Shown: positions 9,193 to 17,509 of the stretch, in pieces
Layout: each line of letters starts with the position of its first letter
Numbering within the stretch: position 1 is the first letter of the stretch
From: Pelomonas sp965229315
Lineage (GTDB): Bacteria; Pseudomonadota; Gammaproteobacteria; Burkholderiales; Burkholderiaceae_C
NCBI RefSeq assembly: GCF_965229315.1
Contig: NZ_CBDDJA010000002.1
Coordinates: forward strand, 558,001-622,000
DNA: 64,000 nucleotides
Reading direction: 5' to 3'
Program-made: the position numbers and the translations under genes
Notes under the pieces: model-generated
What the model was told of the DNA's origin: nothing
The model's database searches: none
The model's input: the letters and a program-made list of their open reading frames with translations, nothing else

Positions 9193-10374
9193 ATGCTGGA
9201 TGTTCAGTACCCACCCGCTGCCGGTGCCGCCGCGGCCAGGCAGGCCGGCCAATCCGCCGACGCCGGTCCGTGGCCACAGCCGGTGCGCTACTCGCCCGCG
9301 CTGGAGCACGTCGAGCCCGACGAAGCCGAGGCCGTCGCGGAGGTCGAGCGCAGCCTGACGAAGATCGCCGACATCACCTACCGCGACGAGGGCCGCGGCC
9401 TGCGGGCCGTGCACGCCAAGAGCCATGCGCTGCTGCACGGCGAGCTGCGCGTGCTGGAGCACCTGCCGCCCATGCTGGCGCAGGGACTGTTCGCCCAGGC
9501 CGGTGTGCATCCGGTCGTGCTGCGCATCTCCACATCGCCGGGCGACCTGCTGGACGACCGCGTCTCCACGCCCCGCGGCATCGCGATGAAGGTGCTGGAC
9601 GTGCAGGGCGAACGTCTGCCGGGCTCCGAGCAGGCCACGACGCAGGACTTCCTGATGGTCAACGCGCCCGCCTTCGGTCAGCCCAACGTGCAGAAGTTCG
9701 CCGGCGCGCTCAAGCTGCTGGCGGCCACCACGGACAAGGCGGAAGGCGCGAAGAAGCTGCTGTCGGCGCTGCTGCGCGGCACCGAAAAACTGCTGGAGGC
9801 CGTAGGGGCGGAGAGCGGCACCTTGAAGAGCCTGGGCGGCGAGCCGCTGCACCACCCGCTGGGCGAGACCTACTTCAGCGCCGTGCCGTTTCGCTTCGGT
9901 GACCACGTCGCGAAGTTCTCGCTCGCGCCGCTGTCGCCGTCATTGCAGGCCTTGCATGGCGCCGACGTCGACCTGAAGGGCGAACCCGATGGCTTGCGCC
10001 TGGCCGTGGAAAGCCATTTCGCCGAGCATGGCGCCGAATGGGAGTTGCGCGTGCAGCTCTGCACCGACCTGGCGGCCATGCCCATCGAGGACGCCTCGGT
10101 GGTCTGGCCGGAGGACCTCAGCCCATATATCGCCGTGGCCCGGGTCAGCGTGCCGGCACACGCGCCGCGCCCGGCCGACGTGCGCGAGCGCGAGGAAGAT
10201 GCGCTGTTCTTCAGCCCCTGGCACGGCCTGGCCGCGCACCAGCCGCTGGGTTCGGTGAACCGCGCGCGCCGCTCTGCGTACGCGGTCTCAGGCCGGGCGC
10301 GGGCCGAGCGCAACGGCGTGCCGTTCGTGGAGCCCGGCCGCAGCGGCGGCGGCTGTCCGTTCGGCCACGGCTGA
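9193..10374 (+). CDS. Catalase-family (heme peroxidase-like) protein
   Basis: A 393-residue protein of the catalase superfamily, similar to the small y4iL/SrpA-like catalases that may act as heme peroxidases rather than efficient catalases. The ATG at 9193 is chosen because AAGGAG lies at 9181. The region AVHAKSHALLHGELRVLE carries the distal heme-side histidine. Also visible are VLRISTSPGDLLDD (substrate channel), DFLMVNAPAF and FSPWHGLAAHQPLGSVNRAR (the C-terminal family signature). No signal peptide is seen, so it should be cytoplasmic. The exact reaction is not established. Confidence 0.82.
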   Translation: MLDVQYPPAAGAAAARQAGQSADAGPWPQPVRYSPALEHVEPDEAEAVAEVERSLTKIADITYRDEGRGLRAVHAKSHALLHGELRVLEHLPPMLAQGLFAQAGVHPVVLRISTSPGDLLDDRVSTPRGIAMKVLDVQGERLPGSEQATTQDFLMVNAPAFGQPNVQKFAGALKLLAATTDKAEGAKKLLSALLRGTEKLLEAVGAESGTLKSLGGEPLHHPLGETYFSAVPFRFGDHVAKFSLAPLSPSLQALHGADVDLKGEPDGLRLAVESHFAEHGAEWELRVQLCTDLAAMPIEDASVVWPEDLSPYIAVARVSVPAHAPRPADVREREEDALFFSPWHGLAAHQPLGSVNRARRSAYAVSGRARAERNGVPFVEPGRSGGGCPFGHG

Positions 10375-10422
10375 GGCGCGGCCGCCACTGGTAAGCTCGC
10401 CCGCTCTCACGGGAGGCGGGTT

Positions 10423-11505
10423 TTGGAAGCAAGCACCACGACGGGCACACGCAGGGCGCTGTCGGATCATCTGCTGGCCTGGATGTGGCCGTTGCTGGCG
10501 CTGGCGTCGGTGGGTTTTTCGCTGGTGCTGCTGGAAGGCAAGCTCAGGGCCGAGGTGTCCTCGGACCCGCAGGTTCGCGCACTGCTCGATGGCCCGTTCG
10601 CCAGCGACATCCTGGTCATCACCGGCGTCATCGGCGAGAAGCTGGCGCTGATCTCCCTGCGTGACTACCTGCTGGCGGCACTGTCCGCGGTGCTGGCCTA
10701 CGCCGCGCTGGGCTGGTACGACCGCATCGCGCTGCGGCACATGGGCGCGCAGTCCCGCGTGTCGATCCCGTTCAGCGTCCTGTGCTCCTTCGTGACGTAT
10801 GCGCTGGGGCACAACATCGGCGCCTCTGTCGTGTCCGGCGGTGCGGTGCGCTTGCGGGCCTACGCGGCCCGCGGGCTGAGCAAGGGCGAGGTCGCGATGC
10901 TGATCTCGTTCTGCTCGTTCACGTTCGCGCTGGGCGCGCTGCTGTTGCTCGGCGGCGCGCTGGCCTGGGACCCGAGCCTGGCGTTGCCGCTGACGGACCG
11001 GCTGCCGCAGGGCTGGGTGTCGCTGGCGGGCATCCGGGTGCTGGCCTTCGCGATGTTGGCGCTGTGTGCGATGTACGTCGGCGCGGCCTTCCTCGGCCTG
11101 AAGCCGTTGCGGCTGGGGCGGTTCGAGCTGCGCTACCCGAAGCCAGGCATCGTGCTGCAGCAGATCGTGGCCGGCCCGTTGGAACTCGTCGCTGCCGCAG
11201 CCATCATCTATTTCGCGCTGCCGGCCGAAGGCAACCCCGGCTTCGCCACGGTGCTGGGCGCCTTCCTGATTTCCTTCTGCGTGAGCCTGCTGTCCCAGGT
11301 GCCGGGCGGCATGGGCGTCATGGAGGCGGTGTTCGTCGCGCTGATGCCGGACATGCCGGCGATGGGCGTCGTCGCCGCGCTGCTGGTGTGGCGGATCTTC
11401 TACCTGCTGGTGCCGCTGCTCGCGTCGGGGCCGATCATCCTGGCGTTCGAAGCGATGCAGTGGCTGCGACCGCGGTCAGCGCCTGCCGAAGCGTCAACGC
11501 GATAG
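10423..11505 (+). CDS. UPF0104 / MprF flippase-domain-like membrane protein
   Basis: A 360-residue inner-membrane protein with about eight hydrophobic helices, resembling the N-terminal lysylphosphatidylglycerol flippase-type domain (UPF0104) without the soluble aminoacyl-transferase domain. Conserved pieces are YALGHNIGASVVSGGAVRLR and QVPGGMGVMEAVF near the C-terminus. Translation appears to start at TTG 10423, since GGGAGG lies at 10411-10416. The likely role is lipid or polyprenyl translocation; the substrate is unknown. It follows the catalase gene by 48 bases. Confidence 0.75.
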   Translation: MEASTTTGTRRALSDHLLAWMWPLLALASVGFSLVLLEGKLRAEVSSDPQVRALLDGPFASDILVITGVIGEKLALISLRDYLLAALSAVLAYAALGWYDRIALRHMGAQSRVSIPFSVLCSFVTYALGHNIGASVVSGGAVRLRAYAARGLSKGEVAMLISFCSFTFALGALLLLGGALAWDPSLALPLTDRLPQGWVSLAGIRVLAFAMLALCAMYVGAAFLGLKPLRLGRFELRYPKPGIVLQQIVAGPLELVAAAAIIYFALPAEGNPGFATVLGAFLISFCVSLLSQVPGGMGVMEAVFVALMPDMPAMGVVAALLVWRIFYLLVPLLASGPIILAFEAMQWLRPRSAPAEASTR

Positions 11506-11521
11506 GCCGTCGCGCTGCCGT

Positions 11522-12148
11522 TCAGGCGTTGGCCGTCAGCGAGCCGGGGTAGGTCAGCGAACTCGAGGTGGCCGACACCGAGAACACGACGTTGGTCGCG
11601 GCCTGGCGCTGCATCAGCGAGTTGTAGAGCGACATCACGCCGTCGGTGGACTTGGAGAGCTTGGCGGCTTGGGAGATGGCCGCGCTCTGCTGGATCGACG
11701 AGGACAGCTTCATCGCGTCCTTCGCCTGGGTGGCGATGCGGCTGGCGAAGCTGGGTTGGCTGGTGTCCGCCTTCAGGAAAGCCTGCACGGCCGCCTTGTC
11801 GGCATCCGTGCCCTTGACGGACACGCTGCCGTCGCTTTTCACGGCGAACTCGATGGGCGCGGTCAGCTTGACGCCGGCCTTCTCCATCGCTGCGCGCAGG
11901 CCGGTGCCCAGCGCCTTCTGCGAATTCTCCAGAGCCTGTGCCGCGGACGTCGCCCGTGTCGTGCCGGCAGCGCGTTGCAGCGCAGCCTGCGAAATTGTGT
12001 TGGTGGTCTTGTCAGGCACGCTCGTGCTGGCGACCTTGGCTGCCAGAGCGGTCGCAAGATCGTTTTTCGTCGCGCTGCTGCCGGACGTTTGCGTTGTCAG
12101 ATAGCTGACCAGAGAGTTGTTGACGCTGGAGACCACGGCACACCCCAC
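11522..12148 (-). CDS. Unknown Ser/Thr/Ala-rich protein
   Basis: A 208-residue protein I do not recognise. It has one cysteine, no clear signal peptide or membrane helix, and stretches rich in alanine, serine, threonine and lysine that suggest helical, partly disordered structure (AQALENSQKALGTGLRAAME, then SLYNSLMQRQAATNVVFSVS). Two GTG codons, at 12148 and 12136, are possible starts. The composition recalls secreted or surface proteins such as flagellin-like proteins, but no motif supports naming it. The codon pattern and length argue for a real gene. Confidence 0.55.
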   Translation of the reverse strand: MGCAVVSSVNNSLVSYLTTQTSGSSATKNDLATALAAKVASTSVPDKTTNTISQAALQRAAGTTRATSAAQALENSQKALGTGLRAAMEKAGVKLTAPIEFAVKSDGSVSVKGTDADKAAVQAFLKADTSQPSFASRIATQAKDAMKLSSSIQQSAAISQAAKLSKSTDGVMSLYNSLMQRQAATNVVFSVSATSSSLTYPGSLTANA

Positions 12149-12258
12149 AGAAAATCCGTTCGAGGGTCCATCTTGCAGGGGGAGGCCAGTCGCTCAAGGA
12201 TGCAGTTGGGGCCGTTTCGCCGCGCTGTTGGCGCGATCACCCGCGGGCGAGCCGCCTG

Positions 12259-12822
12259 CTACAGCCCCGTCCAGGGCTTGGGCTGCGCCTGGGCGACGCC
12301 AGCCAGTTCCAGCACGCGCTCCACCGTCTCGTTGACCATCTCTTCAATGGTCTCGGGGTGGTGATAAAAGGCCGGCAGCGGCGGAAAGCAGATGCCGCCC
12401 ATCTCGGTCACGGCCACCATGTTGCGCAGGTGGGCGAGGTTCAGCGGCGTCTCGCGCACCATCAGGATGAGGCGGCGGCGCTCCTTGAGCGTCACGTCGG
12501 CGGCGCGGGTCAGCAGGTTGTCGCCCAGGCCGTGCGCGATGGCGGCGAGCGATTTCATGGAGCACGGCGCCACAACCATCGCGGCGGTGGCGAAGCTGCC
12601 GCTGGCGATGCACGCGCCGATGTCGCCCGGCGAGTAGGCCACGCTCGCTTCGGCCTCGAGCGCCGAGCGGTCCAGGCCCAGCTCGTGGTGGGCGTTGAGG
12701 ATGCCGGCCGGTGTGGCGACGAGGTGCGTCTGCACCCCCAGTTCCCGGCAGCGGCGCAGCAGGCGCAGCGCGTAGGCCGCACCCGTCGCACCGGTGAGGC
12801 CGACCACCAGCCGTTGAATCAT
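12259..12822 (-). CDS. ubiX: Flavin prenyltransferase UbiX
   Basis: UbiX attaches a dimethylallyl group to FMN, making the prenylated cofactor used by UbiD decarboxylases in ubiquinone synthesis. The 187-residue product shows VVGLTGATGAAYALRLL (FMN-binding Rossmann start), VVAPCSMKSLAAIAHGLGDN and a C-terminal PPLPAFYHHPETIEEMVN, all typical. Its ATG overlaps the grxD stop by four bases, so the two are co-translated. The pairing grxD-ubiX downstream of prmC is common in Burkholderiales. Confidence 0.95.
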   Translation of the reverse strand: MIQRLVVGLTGATGAAYALRLLRRCRELGVQTHLVATPAGILNAHHELGLDRSALEAEASVAYSPGDIGACIASGSFATAAMVVAPCSMKSLAAIAHGLGDNLLTRAADVTLKERRRLILMVRETPLNLAHLRNMVAVTEMGGICFPPLPAFYHHPETIEEMVNETVERVLELAGVAQAQPKPWTGL

Positions 12823-13133
12823 CAGGCGGCCAGGGCCTGGTGCAGTTCACCCGACTCGTACATCTCCATCATGATGTCCGAGCCGCCGACGAATTCGCCG
12901 TTGATGTAGAGCTGTGGGATGGTGGGCCAGTTGGCGTAGGCCTTGATGCCCTGGCGGACTTCCTCATCCTCCAGCACGTTGAACGTCTTGAGGTCGCCGG
13001 CCCCCGCGGCTTTCAGGATCTGGATGGCGCGGCCGGAAAAGCCGCACATCGGGAACTGGGCCGTGCCCTTCATGAAGAGCATGACGCGGTTGGATTTGAC
13101 CAGGTCGTCGATGCGTTGCTGAACGTCGCTCAT
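12822..13133 (-). CDS. grxD: Monothiol glutaredoxin (Grx4/GrxD family)
   Basis: A 103-residue monothiol glutaredoxin that binds and delivers iron-sulfur clusters. It carries the CGFS active site with the cysteine at residue 30 (KGTAQFPMCGFSGRA), followed by WPTIPQLYINGEFVGGSDIM. I chose the ATG at 13133 (MSDVQQRIDDLVKSN), the usual family start, over an upstream ATG at 13154. The length is normal. It overlaps ubiX by ATGA. Confidence 0.95.
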   Translation of the reverse strand: MSDVQQRIDDLVKSNRVMLFMKGTAQFPMCGFSGRAIQILKAAGAGDLKTFNVLEDEEVRQGIKAYANWPTIPQLYINGEFVGGSDIMMEMYESGELHQALAA

Positions 13134-13188
13134 TGCAGTTCTCGGAAAAGGCAAAACGCGATTATCCGAGAGACGGCGCGGTTGAAGC

Positions 13189-13764
13189 TCAGTAGCTGTA
13201 TGCCAGACCCAGTTGCAGCAGGGGCTTGAAGCGCAGGTCGCGCATCGCGTCCTCGAAGCCTTGCGCGCTGGTGCGGCCCAGGCGCAGGCCGGCGACGCTG
13301 CCGGACATCAGTCCGAAATCGGCACTGAAGGCCAGGCCGCTGTGCTGCACGCGGCCGGTGTAGCCGATGCCGACGTAGGACAGGTTGGCGCTGGGCTCCA
13401 GCCCGTAGCTGTCCAGCCCGTGCAGCGACAGGCTGCGCCGTCCGGCCGCGACCGCGCCGCTGCCCAGGGCCAGGCCACCGCTGCTCTGGGACAGGGAGAG
13501 CGGTCCCATCAGCATGCCGCCTGTGGCGCGCAGGCCGCCGGCAACGCTGGAGAAGCCGGAGCCGGTGAGGTAGTAGTCGCCCAGCAGGTTGGCGCTGAGC
13601 ACGCGTGAGCCGCCGAGGTGGGGACGCAGGTCGCCGCCGCCGTCTGCGCTGCTCAACTGCACGCGCGCCTGCCATCGCAGGCCTGCGGCGGCGTCATCCG
13701 CCAGCGCCGGCAGGGCGAGCAGGGCGCAAAGGCTCAGGACAGCGGCATGGGCGAGGCGGATCAT
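13189..13764 (-). CDS. Exported beta-strand-rich protein, probable outer-membrane barrel
   Basis: A 191-residue exported protein. The ATG at 13764 gives the signal peptide MIRLAHAAVLSLCALLALPA then LADDAAA. The mature part alternates short glycine/serine/leucine strands (GDYYLTGSGFSSVAGGLRA; PSANLSYVGIGYTGR) and ends in an aromatic residue (LGLAYSY), as outer-membrane beta-barrels do. Function is unknown. A longer frame to 14028 overlaps prmC and is rejected. It sits between prmC and grxD, genes that are often directly adjacent. Confidence 0.6.
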   Translation of the reverse strand: MIRLAHAAVLSLCALLALPALADDAAAGLRWQARVQLSSADGGGDLRPHLGGSRVLSANLLGDYYLTGSGFSSVAGGLRATGGMLMGPLSLSQSSGGLALGSGAVAAGRRSLSLHGLDSYGLEPSANLSYVGIGYTGRVQHSGLAFSADFGLMSGSVAGLRLGRTSAQGFEDAMRDLRFKPLLQLGLAYSY

Positions 13765-13873
13765 GAGTCGTCTCCTGCCGGTGCAGCAGCTGGCACCGGG
13801 ATTTGATACTACGCTGCAATACCGGTGACGGGAATGACGAACTGCCGGCAAAACATCACGTAAACCTGGGGTG

Positions 13874-14743
13874 TCACCCGGTTGCGGGGCCTGGCAGTCG
13901 GCCACCGCTGGCGCGGGCGCGGCCGGCGAGGTCCAGGCGCAGCCCCGTGTCGACGAAATCGCGCAGGGCCAGGCGTTGCGCGACGGCGGCGGCCTGGTCC
14001 CAGCCGTGCTCCAGCAGCAGCCAGCCACCCGGGTTGAGGTGGCCGGGCGCGGCGTCGATGAGCGCGTGCAGGTCCGCCAGCCCGTCGCCGCCGGGGGTCA
14101 GCGCCGCCAGCGGTTCGTGGCGCAGCGCCGGCAGGTGGGGGTCGTCGCCGGCGATGTAGGGCGGGTTGCTGACGATGAGGTCGAAGCGCCGGCCCGCGAG
14201 CGGCTGGAACCAGTTGCCCTGCAGCCACTGCACCGCCAGCCCGAGGCGTTGGCCGTTGCCGTGGGCGACGGCCAGCGCGTCGGCGCTGAGGTCTACGGCC
14301 GTCACGCGGGCGCGCGGGCAGGCGGCCTTGATGGCCAGCGCGATGGCGCCGCTGCCCGTGCCCAGGTCCGCCACCGTCGGCTCACCGGACCTCGCGGCCA
14401 GCAGTTCCAGCGCCCAGTCCACGACGGTCTCGGTGTCCGGCCGCGGGATCAGCGTGGCGGGCGTGACCTGCAGCAGCAGCCCGTGGAAAGGTTGCACGCC
14501 GGTCAGGTGGGCCAGCGGCTCGCCGGCCGCCAGGCGGCGCAGCAGGTCTTCGGCTGCGACGGGCGCGTCGCCATGCGTGATGAGCCATGCTCGGTCGTGG
14601 CCGGTGAGGTGGGCCAGCAGCGCCTGCGCATCGGCCCGCTCCACGCCGAGCTGGCGGGCCAGCGCGAGCGCGCCATCCACCGTCGTGACGCCCTCTGTCG
14701 CGCTGTGCGCCGTCTCCCCCGCGGGCAGCGGTGCGGGGCTCAC
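13874..14743 (-). CDS. prmC: Release-factor glutamine methyltransferase
   Basis: PrmC (HemK) methylates the glutamine of the GGQ loop in RF1 and RF2 using S-adenosylmethionine. The 289-residue product has the N-terminal helical domain, the SAM motif VADLGTGSGAIALAIKA and the glutamine-binding catalytic NPPYIAGDDPHL. It starts at GTG 14743, which overlaps the prfA stop (GTGA), so it is translationally coupled to its own substrate's gene. Confidence 0.95.
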   Translation of the reverse strand: MSPAPLPAGETAHSATEGVTTVDGALALARQLGVERADAQALLAHLTGHDRAWLITHGDAPVAAEDLLRRLAAGEPLAHLTGVQPFHGLLLQVTPATLIPRPDTETVVDWALELLAARSGEPTVADLGTGSGAIALAIKAACPRARVTAVDLSADALAVAHGNGQRLGLAVQWLQGNWFQPLAGRRFDLIVSNPPYIAGDDPHLPALRHEPLAALTPGGDGLADLHALIDAAPGHLNPGGWLLLEHGWDQAAAVAQRLALRDFVDTGLRLDLAGRARASGGRLPGPATG

Positions 14744-15825
14744 GCGCGGCCTTCCTCGAGCTGCGCCAGCTGCTCCGCCGCCTGCGCCGCCAGCAGGCCC
14801 TGGATCACGTCGCCCAGGTCGCCATCCATGATCTGGGCAAGCTTGTAGAGCGTCAGGTTGATGCGGTGGTCGGTCAGGCGGCCCTGCGGGAAGTTGTAGG
14901 TGCGGATGCGGTCACTGCGGTCGCCGCTGCCGATGAGGCCCTTGCGCGTGGCGGCCTCCTTGGCATCGCGCTCGATGCGCTCCTTGTCGCGCAGGCGCGC
15001 CTGCAGCACCGCCAGCGCCTTGGCCTTGTTGCGGTGCTGGCTGCGGTCGTCCTGGCATTCGGCGACCAGGCCGGTCGGGAGGTGCGTGACGCGGATGGCC
15101 GAGTCGGTCTTGTTGACGTGCTGGCCGCCGGCGCCGCTGGCGCGGAAGGTGTCGATGCGCAGGTCGGCCGGGTTGAGCGTGACTTCCTCGGCCTCGTCGG
15201 GCTCGGGCATCACCGCGACGGTGCAGGCGCTGGTGTGGATGCGGCCCTGGCTCTCGGTGGCCGGCACGCGCTGCACGCGGTGGCCGCCGCTCTCGAACTT
15301 GAGCCGGCCGTAGGCGTTGTCGCCTTCCACGCGCACCACCAGCTCCTTGTAGCCGCCCAGGTCCGAGACGTTCTCGCTCATCACCTCGGTGCGCCAGCCC
15401 TGCTGTTCGGCAAAGCGCAGGTACATGCGGGCCAGGTCGCCGGCGAACAGGGCGGACTCGTCGCCGCCCGTGCCGGCGCGGATTTCCAGGAAGGCGTTGC
15501 GCTCGTCGTCCGGGTCCTTGGGGATGAGGGCGAGCTGCAGCTCGGCGTCCAGCGCGGCGAGCGCCGCCTCGTTGGCCGCGATTTCCTCGCGGGCCATCTC
15601 GGCCATTTCCGGGTCGTCCAGCATGCTGCGCGCTGCAGCCAGATCGGCCTCGTGCTGCTGGTAGCGGTGGTAGCGCGCCACCAGCCCCGACACCTCGGCC
15701 TGCTCCTTGGTCAGCGCGCGATAGCGCTTCATGTCCGACGCGACGGCGCCGTCGGCGAGCGTGGTGTCCAGCTCGGTCAGGCGATAGCCGAGGCGGTCGA
15801 ACTGCTGGCGCAGGGAATCTTTCAT
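14740..15825 (-). CDS. prfA: Peptide chain release factor 1
   Basis: RF1 recognises UAA and UAG stop codons and triggers peptide release. The 361-residue product has the PAT tripeptide in RVPATESQGRIH and the peptidyl-hydrolysis loop GAGGQHVNKTDSA, with the GGQ at residues 233-235. It ends with a normal C-terminal domain. The stop overlaps the prmC start; hemA lies 68 bases upstream on the same strand. Confidence 0.97.
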   Translation of the reverse strand: MKDSLRQQFDRLGYRLTELDTTLADGAVASDMKRYRALTKEQAEVSGLVARYHRYQQHEADLAAARSMLDDPEMAEMAREEIAANEAALAALDAELQLALIPKDPDDERNAFLEIRAGTGGDESALFAGDLARMYLRFAEQQGWRTEVMSENVSDLGGYKELVVRVEGDNAYGRLKFESGGHRVQRVPATESQGRIHTSACTVAVMPEPDEAEEVTLNPADLRIDTFRASGAGGQHVNKTDSAIRVTHLPTGLVAECQDDRSQHRNKAKALAVLQARLRDKERIERDAKEAATRKGLIGSGDRSDRIRTYNFPQGRLTDHRINLTLYKLAQIMDGDLGDVIQGLLAAQAAEQLAQLEEGRA

Positions 15826-15893
15826 GGGCGTGAACGAAAAGCAGTCAGGGGAGGGCGCCGGTGGGGCGCCAGGACGACGGGCCGAGGTCGTCG

Positions 15894-17156
15894 CTAAGAC
15901 TGCTTGTTGCGCAGGAACAGCCGCGACACCGTCTGCGCCAGGTGCAGGCGCTGCTCGCCGTCGCTGGCGTGCAGCTCGGCCAGCGTGCCGTGCAGCAGCT
16001 TCTGCGTGAGGCCCCGGGAGAGCGCATCCAACACCTCCTCCACGTCCGCGCCCTTGGCCAGCAGCTTGCGGGCGCGGCTGATCTCGGCGGCTCGCCAGTC
16101 GTCGGCCTGCGCGTGCAGGGCCTGGATGAGCGGCACGGTGTGGCGCTGGTCCAGCCAGTGCATGAAGCTCTGCACACCGGTCTCGACGATGGCCTCGGCC
16201 TGCGCGACGGCGGCCTGGCGCTTCTCGCCGGCGGTCTGCACCTGGGCGGCGAGCTCGTCCACGGTGTAGAGGTAGACGTCGGCGAGCTCGGCGACCTCGG
16301 GCTCGATGTCGCGCGGCACGGCCAGGTCCACCATGAACATCGGGCGGTGCTTGCGCAGCTTGATGGCGCGCTCGACGGCACCCAGGCCGATCAGCGGCAG
16401 GCTGGACGCGGTGCAGGAGACGACGATGTCGAACTCGTGCAGGCGGTCGGGCAGGTCGGACAGCCGCACGGCCTCGGCGCCGAAGCGCGTGGCCAGCTTC
16501 TCGCCGCGTTCCAGCGTGCGGTTGGCCACCGCCATGTGCCTGGGCGTGCGGGCCGCGAAGTGCGTGGCGGTCAGCTCGATCATCTCGCCGGCGCCGACGA
16601 ACAGCACCCGGGTCTGGGCCAGGTCCTCGAACAGCTGGCCGGCCAGCCGCACGGCAGCCGCTGCCATGCTGATGGAGTGCGCGCCGATCTCGGTGGAGCT
16701 GCGCACTTCCTTGGCGACGGAAAAGCTGCGCTGGAACAGCTGGTGCAGCGTGGTGCCCAGCGCGCCGGCGTTCTCGGCCTCGCGAGCGGCCTGCTTCATC
16801 TGGCCCAGGATCTGGGGCTCGCCCAGCACCATCGAATCCAGCCCGCTGGCGACCCGGAAGGCGTGCCGTGCCGCGGCGCTGCCCTGCACCACGTAGGCGT
16901 GCTCCCGCAGCGCGCCGGCCGGCACGCCGCCGGCCTCGGCCAGCCAGGCGATGGCCGGCTGCACCTGCGCGGGCGGCGCGGCCACATAGACCTCGGTGCG
17001 GTTGCAGGTGGACAGGATGGCAGCCTCGGGCGCGCCGGGCAGTTGTTGCCGCAGCACATTGAGTGAGGGCGCCAACTGCTCCAGCGTGAACGCAAACCGC
17101 CCACGCAGATCCAGCGGGGCGGTGTGGTGGTTCAGGCCAAGCGCAAAGACCGACAT
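15894..17156 (-). CDS. hemA: Glutamyl-tRNA reductase
   Basis: HemA reduces glutamyl-tRNA to glutamate-1-semialdehyde, the first step of C5-pathway tetrapyrrole synthesis. The 420-residue product starts MSVFALGLNHHTAPLDLRGR. It carries the catalytic cysteine at residue 51 in LSTCNRTEVY, the NADPH-binding VLFVGAGEMIELTATHFA and a helical dimerisation domain at the C-terminus. The ATG at 17156 is preferred over an extension to 17213. It heads the hemA-prfA-prmC cluster. Confidence 0.96.
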   Translation of the reverse strand: MSVFALGLNHHTAPLDLRGRFAFTLEQLAPSLNVLRQQLPGAPEAAILSTCNRTEVYVAAPPAQVQPAIAWLAEAGGVPAGALREHAYVVQGSAAARHAFRVASGLDSMVLGEPQILGQMKQAAREAENAGALGTTLHQLFQRSFSVAKEVRSSTEIGAHSISMAAAAVRLAGQLFEDLAQTRVLFVGAGEMIELTATHFAARTPRHMAVANRTLERGEKLATRFGAEAVRLSDLPDRLHEFDIVVSCTASSLPLIGLGAVERAIKLRKHRPMFMVDLAVPRDIEPEVAELADVYLYTVDELAAQVQTAGEKRQAAVAQAEAIVETGVQSFMHWLDQRHTVPLIQALHAQADDWRAAEISRARKLLAKGADVEEVLDALSRGLTQKLLHGTLAELHASDGEQRLHLAQTVSRLFLRNKQS

Positions 17157-17221
17157 AGCCGCTGATTGTAGGATTCGCCGCTTTCCCCGGCCCTGACGTT
17201 GATCAATCGCCACCGCCCACG

Positions 17222-17497
17222 ATGAGCCCTCTGGACGCTTTCTGGCATGTTGCCAACCTGTTCGCCCCGGCCTGGGGGCTGGCCGCGCTGCTGGCGCTGG
17301 CCATCAAGGCGCTGTGGCGCCGGCAGGCCGGCGCGCTGCGCTGGCTGCGTCTGTGGGCCTGGGGCGGCCTGGGCGGTGCCGCGGCCATCGTGCTGGCGCT
17401 GGTGCTGCTGGGGCGGGACGGCAGCATGGCCGGCTATGCGTTGCTCGTCCTGGGCGTGGCGCTGCCGCAGTGGTGGCTGTTGAGCCTGAAACGCTGA
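17222..17497 (+). CDS. Small membrane protein, unknown
   Basis: A 91-residue protein with three hydrophobic segments (about residues 12-30, 45-62 and 68-86) separated by an arginine-rich loop (LWRRQAGALRWLRLW). It is probably an inner-membrane protein. It is divergent from hemA and converges with miaB with only 12 bases between. Its position beside hemA and its conserved-looking codon use suggest a real gene, but I can assign no function. Confidence 0.55.
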   Translation: MSPLDAFWHVANLFAPAWGLAALLALAIKALWRRQAGALRWLRLWAWGGLGGAAAIVLALVLLGRDGSMAGYALLVLGVALPQWWLLSLKR

Positions 17498-17509
17498 TTC
17501 AAGCGCCGA

